This document shows, one piece after another, positions 12,088 to 24,609 of a stretch of 64,000 nucleotides of DNA; position 1 is the first letter of the stretch, and every line of letters starts with the position of its first letter. Both the position numbers and the translations under genes were made by a program. Below the pieces are notes generated by a model. It searched no databases. It was not told the DNA's origin and was given only the letters and a program-made list of their open reading frames with translations. The DNA is taken from NCBI GenBank assembly GCA_022113835.1, contig JAILWY010000004.1:1677501-1741500 (forward strand). Reading direction: 5' to 3'. The DNA comes from Atopsyche davidsoni. Its lineage: Eukaryota > Arthropoda > Insecta > Trichoptera > Hydrobiosidae.

Positions 12088-12275
12088 AAAATATCATCGC
12101 GATTTGTGTGGGATTTGAACCCACATCCCCAAGCTAACACGGCCGGTGCATTTCTAATTATGCCAACGAATAACTATTACTTGGCAAGAATTTTTAACAA
12201 TCATATCCTATAAGTGAAACAATGTACTTATTATGCCAATTACATATTGTGAAGTCAATATTCGGTTATCATTTC
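12088..12275 (-). mobile_element. tRNA-derived SINE, copy 2
   Basis: Nearly identical to 6587-6776, including the tRNA-like body (minus strand, 12172-12100). Differences include a B box GGTTCAAATCC and a changed acceptor base. Homology stops at GGTTATCATTTC in both copies, which marks one family boundary. Confidence 0.75.
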
Positions 12276-12279
12276 GGTA

Positions 12280-12930
12280 CTAACGAATCACTTCCGTTTA
12301 TCGAGAATTTTTAACAATCATACTCTACATATGAATCAATGTGCCCAGGCCAACCAATCTACTATAATAATATTCATTGTGTGTATGTTTCATTTTTTGG
12401 TTCTCTATAGAATATCTTAAAAGATACAATGCTGATTTTTTGCATGTAAGTTCAGTAAGTTTTTCCTCAGCTATGTGCCGAATTTCAAGACGATAGGATA
12501 ATACTTTCAGTCATAAACTTATTTAATATGCTTTAGCGAGTTTCAATATGTACGAATTATAGGATTTTGTTGTTCACCGCGAGAATTTCAAATTTAGAAC
12601 TTTTACAAAAAAACAAATTTTGATGCTTCTTAGAAATTTTCAGTTTATTTCAGCTTGATACAAGTACCAATTTTATTTTTTTATCGTAATTGCGTTAGAA
12701 ATTATTAATCACATCATTAATAACTCAAAATGTCTCCGAAAACGTCATTCTGTGACGGGCAACATTTCTTGTATTAATAATAATATAATAAAACCGTAAT
12801 GGGTAATAAATAAGCATCTGAGTGACGTTCAATAAAAAAATCGACATACGTATAATTTTTATTGGTGACCGGTTTCGCCAGCAGTTAAATATTAAAAGTT
12901 TGGTAGTATTTTTTTTTTGGGCTGTATAGG
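12280..12930. other. AT-rich upstream flank of the ETS gene
   Basis: No gene recognised. At 12910-12929 a T-rich run ends in TATAG directly before the GC-rich block, which could be a 3' splice site of an untranslated exon. Confidence 0.4.
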
Positions 12931-13115
12931 AAACGCGACGTCGGGGCAAGCCGGGCTTGCGGGCTTGTGGGGCCCGTGGTCCGCGGCTGCGGCGCGCCTG
13001 ATAAGCCAGGAGGCCGGCGCGGGGCTTCCTCCGCGCAGTGCCCGACCGCCAGCCGGCCCGACTAGTCGTCTCGAAGCCGCGTCCGCCGCGTCCGCGTCAG
13101 CCGATTCCTAGAACA
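12930..13115 (+). promoter_or_regulatory. GC/CpG-rich segment upstream of the ETS gene (promoter or 5' UTR candidate)
   Basis: About 185 bp of strongly GC- and CpG-rich sequence in an AT-rich context, ending about 165 bp before the ETS start codon. Such blocks commonly mark a promoter or first untranslated exon. A 64-codon frame runs through it (12917-13108), but it is rich in Ala/Gly/Arg/Pro and has no domain. The exact transcription start cannot be fixed from sequence. Confidence 0.45.
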
Positions 13116-13279
13116 CGACAATAAGGAAAAACACACTCAATAATCATTTACACTCCTCCACCGGCTTTAAAGTGACCGAAACAACGCGACGAGTGCCTTC
13201 TAACATTATTTATAAACATCCAAAAATAACATGTGTTTTTGATAGTTTTTTGTTGTTGTGTTTTTGACTCAGTGTCACG

Positions 13280-14130
13280 ATGCTCAGTAATATGGAATCG
13301 CAGGAGAACTATTACGGGATCTTTAACGATTTTTCAATGGTGGAAAAAACGCTCCTGCTGCCGGTTATATCGAACGAGGAGTACATATCCCTCGGCTACA
13401 TGACGCCTTTAGAGAATATCAGCCACGGCTACAGCGACAGCTTGCTCTCGGTTAAGGACGAGAACCAATCGCCGGTGTACGACGAGACGTACATCGACAG
13501 GGACGTCGGAGAGTATCACAGCTACCACGGCTCCGCCGGCTGGAGGGACAAGCAGATGGACCAGTGGGGCTGCGGCGACGTCGGCGACTGGCTGTACGAC
13601 ACGTGCGTCACCAACGACATCAAAACCGTCCCCATCCCCCTGTTCCAGTTCTCCAACGTCACCGGCGCGGAGCTGCGGAGGATGACGTTCGACATGTTCA
13701 TGGATAAGATGAAGTCCGCGATCGACCCCAACGAGTCCGTCAAGATCGGGCAGATGCTGTTTTCCGCGCTCTCGGCGATAGTGCGGTCCGAGGAGGAGGC
13801 CGTCGTGCCGTCGACGGTGATGGACAGGTATCCGTGCTACGTGCCCGACAGCGGCACCAAGCTGCTGGACATGGACTCCATAGTCTTCAGCCCGCAGCAG
13901 ATGCCGGGCACGGCGCAGAGCGATCCGGGGTACGACAGCTACGAGGAGCAGAACAAGTATGTGCCGCCGCCGACCAAGCGGCCGCCCGGAAGACCGAAGG
14001 GCTCCGGGAAGAAGCCCCAGAAGAACCAGAAGAACGTCTCAGTGCCGGAGTTCCTCAGGGACCTGCTGCTCAACCCGGAATACTGCCCGAGCATCATCCG
14101 GTGGGAGATGTACAGCGAAGGAAAATTTAG
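13280..14130 (+). CDS. ESE-type ETS transcription factor (ELF3/EHF-like), coding exon 1
   Basis: Encodes residues 1-283 and two bases of codon 284 of a predicted 363-residue nuclear DNA-binding protein. Residues about 85-165 form a PNT/SAM domain (WGCGDVGDWLYDT, then IPLFQFSNVTGAELRRMTFD). Residues 233-245 (KRPPGRPKGSGKK) are an AT-hook with core PGRPKG. The ETS domain begins near residue 256 (PEFLRDLLLNPEYCPSIIRW). The order PNT, AT-hook, ETS is characteristic of the ESE subfamily. The first ATG (cacgATG, A at -3) is chosen; a second Met lies four codons on. A T-rich run ending in CAG at 13270-13272 suggests an acceptor just before the start, so an upstream 5' UTR exon is likely. The exon ends at donor AG|GTAAGG after TTTAG (14130). 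Its GC content is much higher than the flanking DNA. Assignment to ETS is certain; ESE subfamily is very likely; one-to-one orthology is inferred. Confidence 0.95.
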
Positions 14131-14898
14131 GTAAGGTTTACCAACCAAACTGCTACCAGGCTACTTCTTATTTGTTATGAATTTTCTCTATGAGCGTTTT
14201 AAACTGAATGTAGGTATTTTAACTTGTTTCGTTATCGGATGTTATGATACGTTGTTGTATCGGTCCTATCTTAAGGCGAACCCATGATGATGGCCCCCAG
14301 TACCGACACCGACACGTCGAGAACACAAAATAAAAACAAAGCATAACACCCAAGAGATTATAAACATGAAATGTTAAACGAATGTTTGGTATTGAAATAT
14401 ATCGATTAAGTCAATGTTTTCAAGATTTGATATCCAATGCGGATAATTTTTTTTACTTTGGTTATCTTTTTTAAAAAATAATGATGTATTATTGAGAAAA
14501 AATAATGCGTTGTAAAATAGATAATTATTTTTATTATGTAAGCGCTGTTGAAAGTATATTTGATTCTGTGTTAATTCAAAGAGTAATAATATTTAGATGA
14601 TAGAAAAATAGTTATCTTTGAATAGCGGTGTCCAGCCTAATTAAAAAATATATAAAATTCGGATAATTTTTTATACATAATAAGGCGCCGTGGAATATAA
14701 GTCGGATAATCGAATCAAAGCAAAAAAACGCCGTTGAAAAATGGTATTCAAATAATCGTATAGATATTTTTAAAAGTAAAATATTTTGTCATCAAATATA
14801 ATTTAGATTTCGATCAATCGTTAAAAAAACAATATTTTTGATATGCTCAGGTATATTTCTAATAATCTGATCGATTGCGTCCATCGCTAATTAAATTT

Positions 14899-14955
14899 TG
14901 TCCGGTGGTTAGTTTATCAACCACGAAGTTCCCGGATCGAATTTGGGTGCAGCGT
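14899..14955 (+). repeat. Decayed tRNA-like SINE head
   Basis: CCGGTGGTTAG resembles an A-box region and CCCGGATCGAATTTGGG resembles a T arm with B box. Degenerate; function not implied. Confidence 0.35.
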
Positions 14956-14959
14956 TATA

Positions 14960-17900
14960 TTCCTCGGTCTGTGAGACTTACAAACGTCTTGTCTTGCTTC
15001 TCACTTGCTACCTTAACCGAGTAGTGTGGTTATGGACGCGCCTTGATATCAAATAATCCGAACTTTGACGTCCTCCGCGCGTAATCACGACAAATGTCTG
15101 TGTATTTTAATTTTAGCGTAATTTATGAATACTCACATTTTTGACAATAGAAAAAAATCCTTAACCCAAAAAAACAATACGCACATTGACACGACTTTAA
15201 TTTTTAATTCATATTAATGAATTCACATAAAACACTTATTATAATATAATATGTAAAGCAATCTATTTTTCTTTTGCAGTAGGTCAAAATTTTGTTACCA
15301 AAATGTTCCAAAAAAACCAAATATTTACTATCGCTAAAATTATCTCTTATATATTAAAATATATATTTTTTAATATGTTGAAACGATGAGAAAAATCCCC
15401 TACTTTTTTGTGGCACGGATGGGATTTTAATCCTCATCTACCAGCGCTTTCACTGAGTCAGTCACTGGGCAATAATTTAATCGTTTTATGCTATTCTGTA
15501 ATCAATGTATTGTAACTAAATACTTGATAATTCTTAAATATTACTCAAATACTTATCTTTTTGTAAAATAACTTTTTCTTTCTCAAAATTTTCTGTAGAA
15601 ACAATATTAATTTATAGAATTGATTCACATAATATATATAATAACATAATCCTCGAAAAGTTTCTTTGGTAAAACTACTGCGTGTACTCTTAAATCATTT
15701 ATCTTTTTAGCGTCGTAAGATTTACTGAATTCATAATGGAGTGATACATAATAAAGCAATTACTTCCATCATGAGTATAACTTCATTAAATTGTTCATGT
15801 AATTTTTTTTTAAGTTTCTTTATTACTTTTCGTAGAAATCTGACTGTACGCCCTCATATATTATATTTATCACAAGAAGTCTTTGGAAACGAGTAAAAAT
15901 GAAAAGCGATAAATCAAACATTTTCAAATGTATTGAAAATTTCTTTTGAATTGGTATTTTTTTCAAAATAATTAATTTAACTTTAATTTAAATTTTTAAG
16001 TTAATTTATTGATAAAAAATCTTGAAAATCTGGTGCTAAGTAATAATAATTTCGATAATTTGTGTTAAGTTATTAATCAGTGTTATATTAAAGCAGTTAT
16101 CGAGAATTCAAACGTTAAACCTGTTTATGGTTAAAATAATTATATCGTTGCAAAATTCAATGCAAGATTTATATAAATTTTAAATAATTGTGAAGTTTTT
16201 AAAAACTTGTTAATCGTTGATGAACTTTAACAATAATTGAGAACTCGAATAGTAGATTTATATTGACGTTAAGAATTTGTGACGTTTTTGAAAGTTTGTT
16301 AACCGATGTTTAATTAACTGAATATCAATAATCTTTTTTATATATTTCATTACATGATTCATTGATAATTAATAATCAAAAATTGTTTACAAAGTTACTA
16401 ACAAATATAGTATTTTAATGCTTCCAAGATCTTCAAGCCCTACTAGGCTTAACTAATCTTATCAGTTCGATTATATTTAATATAAACTCGTATTTGAAAG
16501 CCTTTTAATCTAGATTGTATAAAACAATATTAATAACCATATTCCTGAATTCTGAAGAAGTCTGCAAATATATTCTGCCAAGACCACAAGAGAAAAGCTT
16601 CTGCAATAAAACGACATTTTATAAATAGAAATAAATAAAATATATTTTAATGAAATTTGTATGCTTTTCGAGAAAATTTAAAAGGCACCGCAAAAAAATT
16701 AAATTTTTACTGTTAAATTTATTGCCACTATAAACGCAAATATTTTTTAATGTTATTGTATCTGCCATGAAGATAAAATGATAAATATTTCTTCTGAATA
16801 AATAATTAATAAATGCATCATTGCAATATTAATGAATTCGAAATTGCTCATTATATGGTGTTTTATGCAACACTTGTTATATACACTCTCAGGATTTTTA
16901 ATTAATTGTTTTATTTATATTTGTGTTTAATTTCGATAATGTGGTAAAGTTTTATTTAAATTTCAAGGTAAAACACGTGTCCACTATAATATATATTTAT
17001 ATGTATGTAAATATATAAAAATAGATAATTCACTAAAAAAACTACGAAAAGAAAGTGTACAGTTATAATAATATTAATATTAACGATTTTTTTAGTATCT
17101 ACTTTAAAATAAAAAAAAACTTATTTTAGCATTATTTTTAACGTCCTTTTGTATATGTTTTTTTTTTTTTAAAGTAAATAGGTTATTCTTTAATTCTACA
17201 ATACCATAAGTATTAAATTGCTTGTATATTTACAGTTTTAAAAGCGGTTGGTAATATTATCAGAAATTCAAACTATAAGATAAAAGTAAATCGCCTTTTT
17301 TCTGGTTATAATCAGAAATAACTTAAGTTTTATTATTTCATTATTTAAATAAATAAATCGACGAAAAACTAATTCCGCAGTCCTAACAATAGCTATAAAA
17401 TAAAAAGATAACGGTATAAATAAAAATACCCCTTAAAACTAATGTTAATTAGCGCAATGACATGTTTTTACTGAAAATGTACTTGAAGGGAAATCAGTAA
17501 TATAAAATATTTTTTATGGTAAATAATTTTTCACTTTTGCAAGAACTTATAATTTTAAAAATTATTTTTGTCTTATACATGAAATGAAAAACACACAAAA
17601 AGTATTAAAATGTGATTGAAGAATTGTATAAATTTTTATGTAAAAATTATAGTAATTGTAACGTTTAGTAAGAAATAAATATAAAAGCTGCATTTCGTTA
17701 AACAGACTTTAAATTTCCATTACTTTATTCAGTTTTAATGCAATCCATCGATTTTCATTAATGAATTTATTCCATGGAATCGGATTATTTGGATCTTTTA
17801 CCTTAATTATTTTTATTTTATCCATTTAATTCACCCATGCAGGTTTAATGCATATAAACTTTTTAGATTATCGATTCACACATTAGATAATATTTTTTTT
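14960..17900. other. Intronic AT-rich DNA without recognisable gene
   Basis: Contains a decayed tRNA-like head on the minus strand at about 15409-15471 (B-box-like GGATTAAAATCC). Otherwise AT-rich DNA with no supported feature. Confidence 0.5.
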
Positions 17901-17904
17901 CATG

Positions 17905-17979
17905 CAATATATGCACTGCATATATTGTATATATTACAATATATGCACTGCATATATTGCATATATTACAATATATGCA
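17905..17979. repeat. 32-bp tandem repeat of a perfect palindrome
   Basis: The 23-bp palindrome CAATATATGCA-C-TGCATATATTG occurs at 17905-17927 and again at 17937-17959, and its left arm occurs a third time at 17969-17979, an exact 32-bp period. Each unit can form an 11-bp-stem hairpin. Confidence 0.9.
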
Positions 17980-17984
17980 ATATT

Positions 17985-19460
17985 TACTAACGATTTATCC
18001 CAGCATTTTTAAGGCAATTATTATAATTTTTGATATTAAATTTGCCCACCTTTTAGGCCCATATTTGTTTTTGACATTTTGTTGAGCTTTATAATAATAA
18101 AAAAAGCAATATCTTTTTTTTAGTCACCTTTGTTTGCTCCGAGTTGCTGTAAAAATAGCATAATTTTTTTAATAAATACAATATTATAGCCAATATGTCA
18201 CAACTTATTTTTGAATTTGTGAAACTATGAGTGATCGACTATTGTTGAGTTTTGTATTGAATTAACATAATTTTGATATAACTTAACAAACTGTGTGATT
18301 CATTTCAACAAAGACCACCTCTACAAGGTGCTCTCTATGTGAATATTAATTTTAAACATTCCTATATTATTTATTAAATATTTTATATGAGTATGAATTG
18401 TTTTTTATTTTTTTTTAATAACAGTTTATTTTGTCCAATTTGACTCCTAAAAACATGTTTTAATATATCGTATATAATCCATTTCATATAATATATTTTT
18501 ATTTAGTGGTGTTTGTCTTTCGACCTTTCGGTCTCAGTACTAAAACCATCTCCAAGGATAAAATAGTTCGAATCTAGACGTGAATGAGCAAAATCTACTG
18601 CGTAGCATAAAACTCGAGAAATCCCATGATCATATAACAACAATGGCTTCCAAAACCCACTGCAAATTTTCAGATACAGGTTATTCAAAATTGATGATAA
18701 ATTACAGCTAAGCATTACTTGTTGTAACCTGCTAGGTGTTAAATCAAAGATTTTCCTGTTAATGATTTTCTGAAGCTTCAAAACATCCTTCAATGTAACT
18801 ATTAAAGCTTTTTTTCAGTGTAAAAAAATAGACGTAGGTCACACAGCCTCCATTTTTCTTGCACAAACTTGTTGGTTGTTTGTCGCCATTTTGAGTGTGC
18901 TTTATCATTTTCCTGCTAAAAATAATATCGACCCGTTGAATCTTGTCTGTGTTTATTGCATTTGAATATATTGTGTAGTAAAATATACCTTGCATATTTG
19001 ATTATCTCAGATAACATTTTATTCTGTGCATATGTTTTGTTCTGTTCATATGCAGTACAAGGATTTTTTTAAATCAATCGCACAAAACCGATATGACGAG
19101 TTAAATTAATAAAAAAATAGAAAATGCCAAGTACTGGCGGCATAAAATTTAATTAATTACTTCTTATTCAAACTGAGTTTAAATGTGCTTGAAAAAAAAT
19201 AATATTTCAGAGATCGTTTTACAGAAGAGCGTATATAAAAAATTTCAAGAAAGCTTTGGTATCTTTGAAGCTTTAGGAATACGTTTTTTTTTACCATTTA
19301 ATGATATAAACACAATACAAAAATTAACAAACTTTTGAATAAACACCACTGATATCCCTTGATGACTTAAATTACAAAGCATCTATGTTTTTTTATATAT
19401 TTTTTATTATAGCAAAGTTTCAACTCAATATCAAAAGGTATTATAAATAACAGTATACAT
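17985..19460. other. Intronic AT-rich DNA without recognisable gene
   Basis: Two minus-strand frames at 18503-18995 (96 and 78 codons) have no domain and no splice context. Nothing else stands out. Confidence 0.5.
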
Positions 19461-19464
19461 TGTC

Positions 19465-19760
19465 ATATCTTCTTCTTCGGATGCACTTCTATGAAAGATC
19501 CTGGATCGGTGTTACTAATTCTGTACTCCAGACTTCCAGCCACTTTTTACATCCAATGCTTTGTTTTCCTTGGATTTTTTCTGAAAATCAGCTGCAGTAG
19601 ACTATATTAGTTTTTTTTTTTAATGAAAATATTGCAAAAGTAGGCTAACTTACGCTTTTTTACAATCGCCAGGAGTTTTCTCGGTTAACCAATGGTATTT
19701 TAAGTATTCTCCTATAAAACCACATTGGAAATGCCTTTATTTTATTGAATGATTGTTGTT
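19465..19760 (-). mobile_element. Non-LTR retrotransposon 3'-end relic (LINE-X), antisense
   Basis: The plus strand reads AACCAATGGTATTTTAAG and ATTCTCCTATAAAACCACAT, matching the block at 50820-50875, which on the minus strand encodes the reverse-transcriptase tail (RIEAFEMWLYRR, then KIPWV). The left end (TCTTCTTCTTCGGATG) matches the 3' tail of the same family. Heavily decayed. Confidence 0.6.
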
Positions 19761-19979
19761 TTAAGTGTCTGGGCCTCGTTCAAAAATAATTGAGGCAACA
19801 TAACATAACAAGTGGTCATATAAATATACTATAAACATTTTTGTTCGTTCCTTACAATGTCAACTCATAATTCCCCCTTGTATCGCGTAAAACAGGGAAT
19901 CCCCGTAATGAAAATGTTCATCAACAGATATCACGACTTATTTAAATGTTGTGTAAATATTAACTTTTCTTCTTAACTA

Positions 19980-20040
19980 AAATGGTCAAGTGGTCTCTGA
20001 CTCTTATTCTAGGCGTTCCCAGTTCGATCTCCACGCTGGT
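19980..20040 (+). repeat. Decayed tRNA-like SINE head
   Basis: ATGGTCAAGTGGTCTCTGA resembles an A-box region and CCCAGTTCGATCTC a B box. Spacing is tRNA-like (Leu/Ser-type). Degenerate single copy. Confidence 0.4.
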
Positions 20041-20044
20041 ATCA

Positions 20045-22480
20045 TGTATGTGATATATTAATATAATCCGTAAATAATGTGTATTGAATAGTTTTAATAC
20101 CTGTTAGCAGTCTCCATTGTGAACAGAAACCTTTATTAACTGAGTGTTGCCAGTTAATTGGATGGCTTTATTGATAGGTTTCTACAGTTGCCAGTTGGAC
20201 CGGTTTCCGCTGTTTATTATGCGAACAGAAAAATAATTCTTACATCCATGTGATTATGAAATACATAGTATGATACAAACCTTTAAGTGTTCTTGAATCA
20301 GCTCAGTCTACAGCGCTTATTTATAATTAAATCATATTTTCAAGTATGCAAAAAAATCCCTCACCTCACTAATGATTTAATTTGTAAAGAAAATTCGTCA
20401 ATAGTTAAAATAACTTTTAGCACTTTTATCTATATATTTTATCCGCTTCGGTTATATATCTATTCGACTTTTCATTAAATATCTCACATTAGCGAAAAAA
20501 ATTAACACTTTGAATCACCTCCGGTCACCACCGATATTACCTCCAGTCATAATTTTTTATTGCGTTCCTTTGTATTGTTACATTTTAATACATGCACGTT
20601 TCTTCATGACGGCATATTCCGTCATCATGGAATTTATTATAACCGAAGTCAATACACAAGGTGTTAAACACTGAAATCGACTCATCATTCTCTAGGAATG
20701 ATATTAAATTTTAGTATAAACGTGTCGTGTACTTGCAGGTGATAATTGGCGCTAAATGAAGAATTCTACTTAGCCGTACTCCAGAGCTTCCTTAACTATT
20801 ATTTATAATTAATAATTTAAAACACATATGTATGTGCAAATAAATTATGCGTACACGCAAGTTTAAATATTTGTCGGCAAGAAATACTGAATTCGGTACA
20901 TATCAAGTTCTTTTCGGAAGAATTCAGAAAGCACCCTGTAAAGTATAAAAGGTTTTTTATACGTGGAAAAACTTATTTTTAATAGCTTTTAGGTTATTTT
21001 TATTCAGTGGGTGTTTTCCGTGATTATCACCGATAAATAAGAGCAGGCGATTGGATAGTTGCAAATCGGTTGTAAACTGTTCTTTGTGTGCCTAAAACTC
21101 CAGTAACTCCTCGATATAATTTTACTATCTTGATAATAACGCATTGCGGTCAGTGATTGTAAAATATTACTGACCAAAGATAATGTCCTTACGTCATTGG
21201 GATATAAAGCAAAGCATTCGACCGGATGACAAAGCCGATACGAATGACCCAAGATAGCTCCGGGAATTCCCTTCATTATCGACGGAAGTAGCAAAATGCC
21301 TGTTGCTATTCGGGTCGACGAGTTACAAAACCCGCTCCCTGAGTACTTTTAACTGCTGAATATACTGCTAAATAGGGCTGCACACGTCTCGACACTGCTA
21401 ACAGATCATTTTTTGCTACAAACCTGTAAAAAAAAACCCTAGAAAAGATGGACATGAGCACTACCCAGTTTTGCGATGTGTGAAGATCATTCGAGACTAT
21501 ACAAATATTCCATATTGACAGTGAGACGTATTAGAATATAATTGGAGATGTATTCAGAATAAAATCTATTAATCATTATTATTACATATTTTTAATAAAT
21601 CAACACTTTTCATTTATACTGGTAAAACGATGAAAAAAATCCACGGAATAGTTTTACAACTCCCCACCTCCCTAAACTATTTATTTCTACAACTAAAAAC
21701 AATTTGATATCAACATTCCTACCCTAAACTATCTTTATCCCTAATATGTGTAACTCTGCTTTTAAGGCGTTTTGAGTCTATTTTTAGGTTTAACAAAAGC
21801 ATCACTTATTTTTTTATATAAAAAAATATTATTTATTTAATTCCATTAAGTGCATGAACTGCTAGAACAAAAAAAATATCAAAATACCCTTTGAAGCAAA
21901 ACATAATACTTGCTCCGCAAGGTTATTCGCAGGTGTCATTTACATTTGAACAATCTCTGGTGCAATCATTAAAAAAAAAAACTTTTAATATCATTAAAAT
22001 AAAAAAAAGTATTGTTTTGAAGTGATGACAAATGAGAATTGAATTTACACACGCGTACAAACTTCACATTTCTTGTAAAAAATCTGAAATAAATATGTCA
22101 AGAACTCACGAATTTAATTTTTAGTAAGAACACTTGTTTTTGTAAAAAACGTATATTTTTATTGTAATTATTGATGCAAGTAATTTTTTTAAAAATTGGG
22201 TGCTTACTAAGTTTTAATGTGTTTTAACAAAAATAGGGGCATTTTATATATTAATGATGTAAATAATAACAAACTATGAAAAGCCAAGTAGTTAAGAGAC
22301 TTCCACATTTTTCGCTAGTGAGCACTTTCTGCTTTAGATAAGTTTTTGTATTGCTTGACTATATTAACAATTTTAAATAAAAATAAAAACTTTAAATATA
22401 TTTTATATATATTTGCTACTTAAATTTTATTTTATTTATTAGATAAATTATTATAAATTTTATTTTATTAGATGATCTGA
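20045..22480. other. Intronic DNA without recognisable gene
   Basis: 21004-21294 has a 96-codon minus-strand frame in a block with slightly higher GC; no domain is recognisable. The rest is AT-rich. Confidence 0.45.
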
Positions 22481-22484
22481 TTCT

Positions 22485-22630
22485 TGGGTGTTGTGTTGTG
22501 ATTTGTGTTTTGCGTCGTTTCAGTTCTGGTGCTGAGTTCATTCGTATAGTTTCAATAGTACAATACTGGGATCAAAACGTCGTAAGTCACAAATCATAAC
22601 ACAGCAAAAGGTCCAAGAGAGAAGACCATC
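22485..22630. repeat. Decayed inverted-repeat segment
   Basis: GTTGTGATTTGTG near 22494 is mirrored by CACAAATCATAACAC near 22590-22605, flanking ATACTGGGATCAAAACGTCG, which resembles motifs at 8.8 and 54.4 kb. Probably an old transposable element. Confidence 0.4.
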
Positions 22631-22744
22631 AAATTTCTTAAACTTATGAACGCAATTGCAAATGACAACAATGATAGAAAAACAAGCAAAATTGGTGAAC
22701 CCAGTCAGCAAAAAAAATATTAAAAATACCAGTCTTTAGAATTA

Positions 22745-22832
22745 GTATGACTGGCTCAAAACAAACATTTGCTCAGTGAGATGGTCACCAACCTCCTCTG
22801 AGGAGAGGCACTTGGAGAAGAAGTCATGCTTA
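22745..22832 (+). mobile_element. LINE/SINE-like 3'-end fragment (repeat D, sense)
   Basis: GACTGGCTCAAAACAAAC, then GCTCAGTGAGATGGTCACC and GAGAGGCACTTGGAG. The same block occurs at 54085-54165 and, inverted, at 39785 and 48323. Its reading (SEMV-N/T-LL) parallels the C-terminal end of LINE-X. Confidence 0.5.
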
Positions 22833-22834
22833 GA

Positions 22835-24600
22835 TTTTTGAATGTTTTATATGGGAAGTTACTCTGATTATCGGCGAATCCACACGTATTCATAAATGTT
22901 TATTAATATTAAATATATTACTATAATATATAATGATTCTGCTTTGTGTTTGTTTTAAAGTAAAAATGACTTTTATTTTTGATCATGTTTTTAATACCTG
23001 TTTTATGAAAAGAGGTTATTTTGTTTTCCCTCTTTGTGTATTGTATTTTTTTCCAATACTATGAGCAAGGGAACATATGTTTGTATGCTTATAATAAATC
23101 AATAATAAAGGCTTTATATCTTAATGTCATATTCAGTCAGACTTTTTTAAATGATCTATTAGGGTTAAGCACAAATGATCTATCTATTTTTCTGTACTTT
23201 GATTTAGTAGTAAAGAAAATGTATATCTACATGCAATATTTAACAGTAGTTATTTTTTAATTAACAGTTATCCCAACAATGATTTAGCACTTCGTGAATC
23301 CCTTATGACGCATTCGACAACTCGGTCAGCATATTTTTCTCTAATCAGTCTTCAATCAATAAATTTGATTGTGTTTACCTACCGCATGTGGGAATATCTA
23401 CGAATTTAATTAATAACAGGCTTAATGATTTATGTTTCATAAATATTAAAATTCAAAAATGCAAGATATGTCCATTTATTTTGCCTGTAAATCATCGGCC
23501 GACTTGGAAGGACCCGTAGCAATTAAGTGGTTAGTAAAGTAGAAAATGAATAATCGAAAATCACCGAAGAAAAGTTGTTTTAGGTCAGACGTATAAATCA
23601 ATATGCAGCAGCGAATAGCATTTTATTGCTATTTCTCCATGACAAAAATTATAGTGTCACCAATTCATCAATACCATATATTCGAATGAATGAAATCATT
23701 TGGACAATTATTTATAATCGAAAAAATCGATTATTGCCGTATCTTCGTAGTACATAAATATATGCCTGAAAAATCATGAGAATACCTGTCAAAAAATAAC
23801 CAGTAAGATAAAAAAAACCGGTGCACTGAAAAATTGGAGTTCAGGAGCTTGTAGTCTTAATTGCATAATTATTTTTTAAAAATTTACAAATAAATTTGAT
23901 AAGGGGCCGCAAGTGCAGTGTTTGACGTTATTAAAAAAAATATGAGGTCACCAGGCTCATAAAAAAGATGTTCATTGGACTTTACTGAATGTCCACTTAT
24001 CTGTATCGCTATTAACCACTGAAAGCGGTGAAAATGTCGACATATAAATCAGTGGCGTGCGATTAGTCAAAAATCAAGGCAAGTAGCTTTGTTTACTGAA
24101 TATAAATGAGACTAATAAATCACGCAAAATGCTCATCGACTATCATTATAATATAATCAAAGACATGTTATAAATCAAGTTAATTCAAAAACGCTTAAAT
24201 TTGGGTGTTTGATATATATTTTGGGGTAATATGCACGCCACTGTATATATAAAAAATAAATTATTTTCAGTATGAAAATATTGAAAATTGCTATATTGTT
24301 ATTCACTATTTTACTCAAGAATTTATTTAAATCGCACTGTTAATTCTCGAGTATTTGTGCAAAAAACGACAGCGACGCCCGCAAAAACAAGTCCTATTTG
24401 TCTATCTGCGTTCTCGGAACACGAGCATCATCATCAACACACGCGGCGTCCATTGACACGCGCCTGCAAGGTGACAGGAGGCACTGCACGCAGGTCTGCA
24501 CAACCTTTTCCGAACTGCAGACATATGCATGAACAATAAATAAATCAGAATAAGCGGTTTTGTACTCCTGAAAAATATCGCTAATTCTTCTTGAAAAAAA
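22835..24600. other. Intronic AT-rich DNA without recognisable gene
   Basis: One 79-codon frame (23021-23257) is Tyr/Phe/Ile-rich and not credible as protein. 24350-24530 is more GC-rich, with no recognisable product. Confidence 0.5.
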
Positions 24601-24609
24601 AAAAACGTT

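Noticed and set aside
13834..14180. Alternative plus-strand frames inside ETS exon 1
   Set aside because: Arg/Ala/Pro-rich shadows of the real frame caused by GC-rich codons.
21004..21294. A 96-codon minus-strand exon
   Set aside because: Reasonable composition, but no recognisable family and no supporting splice sites.
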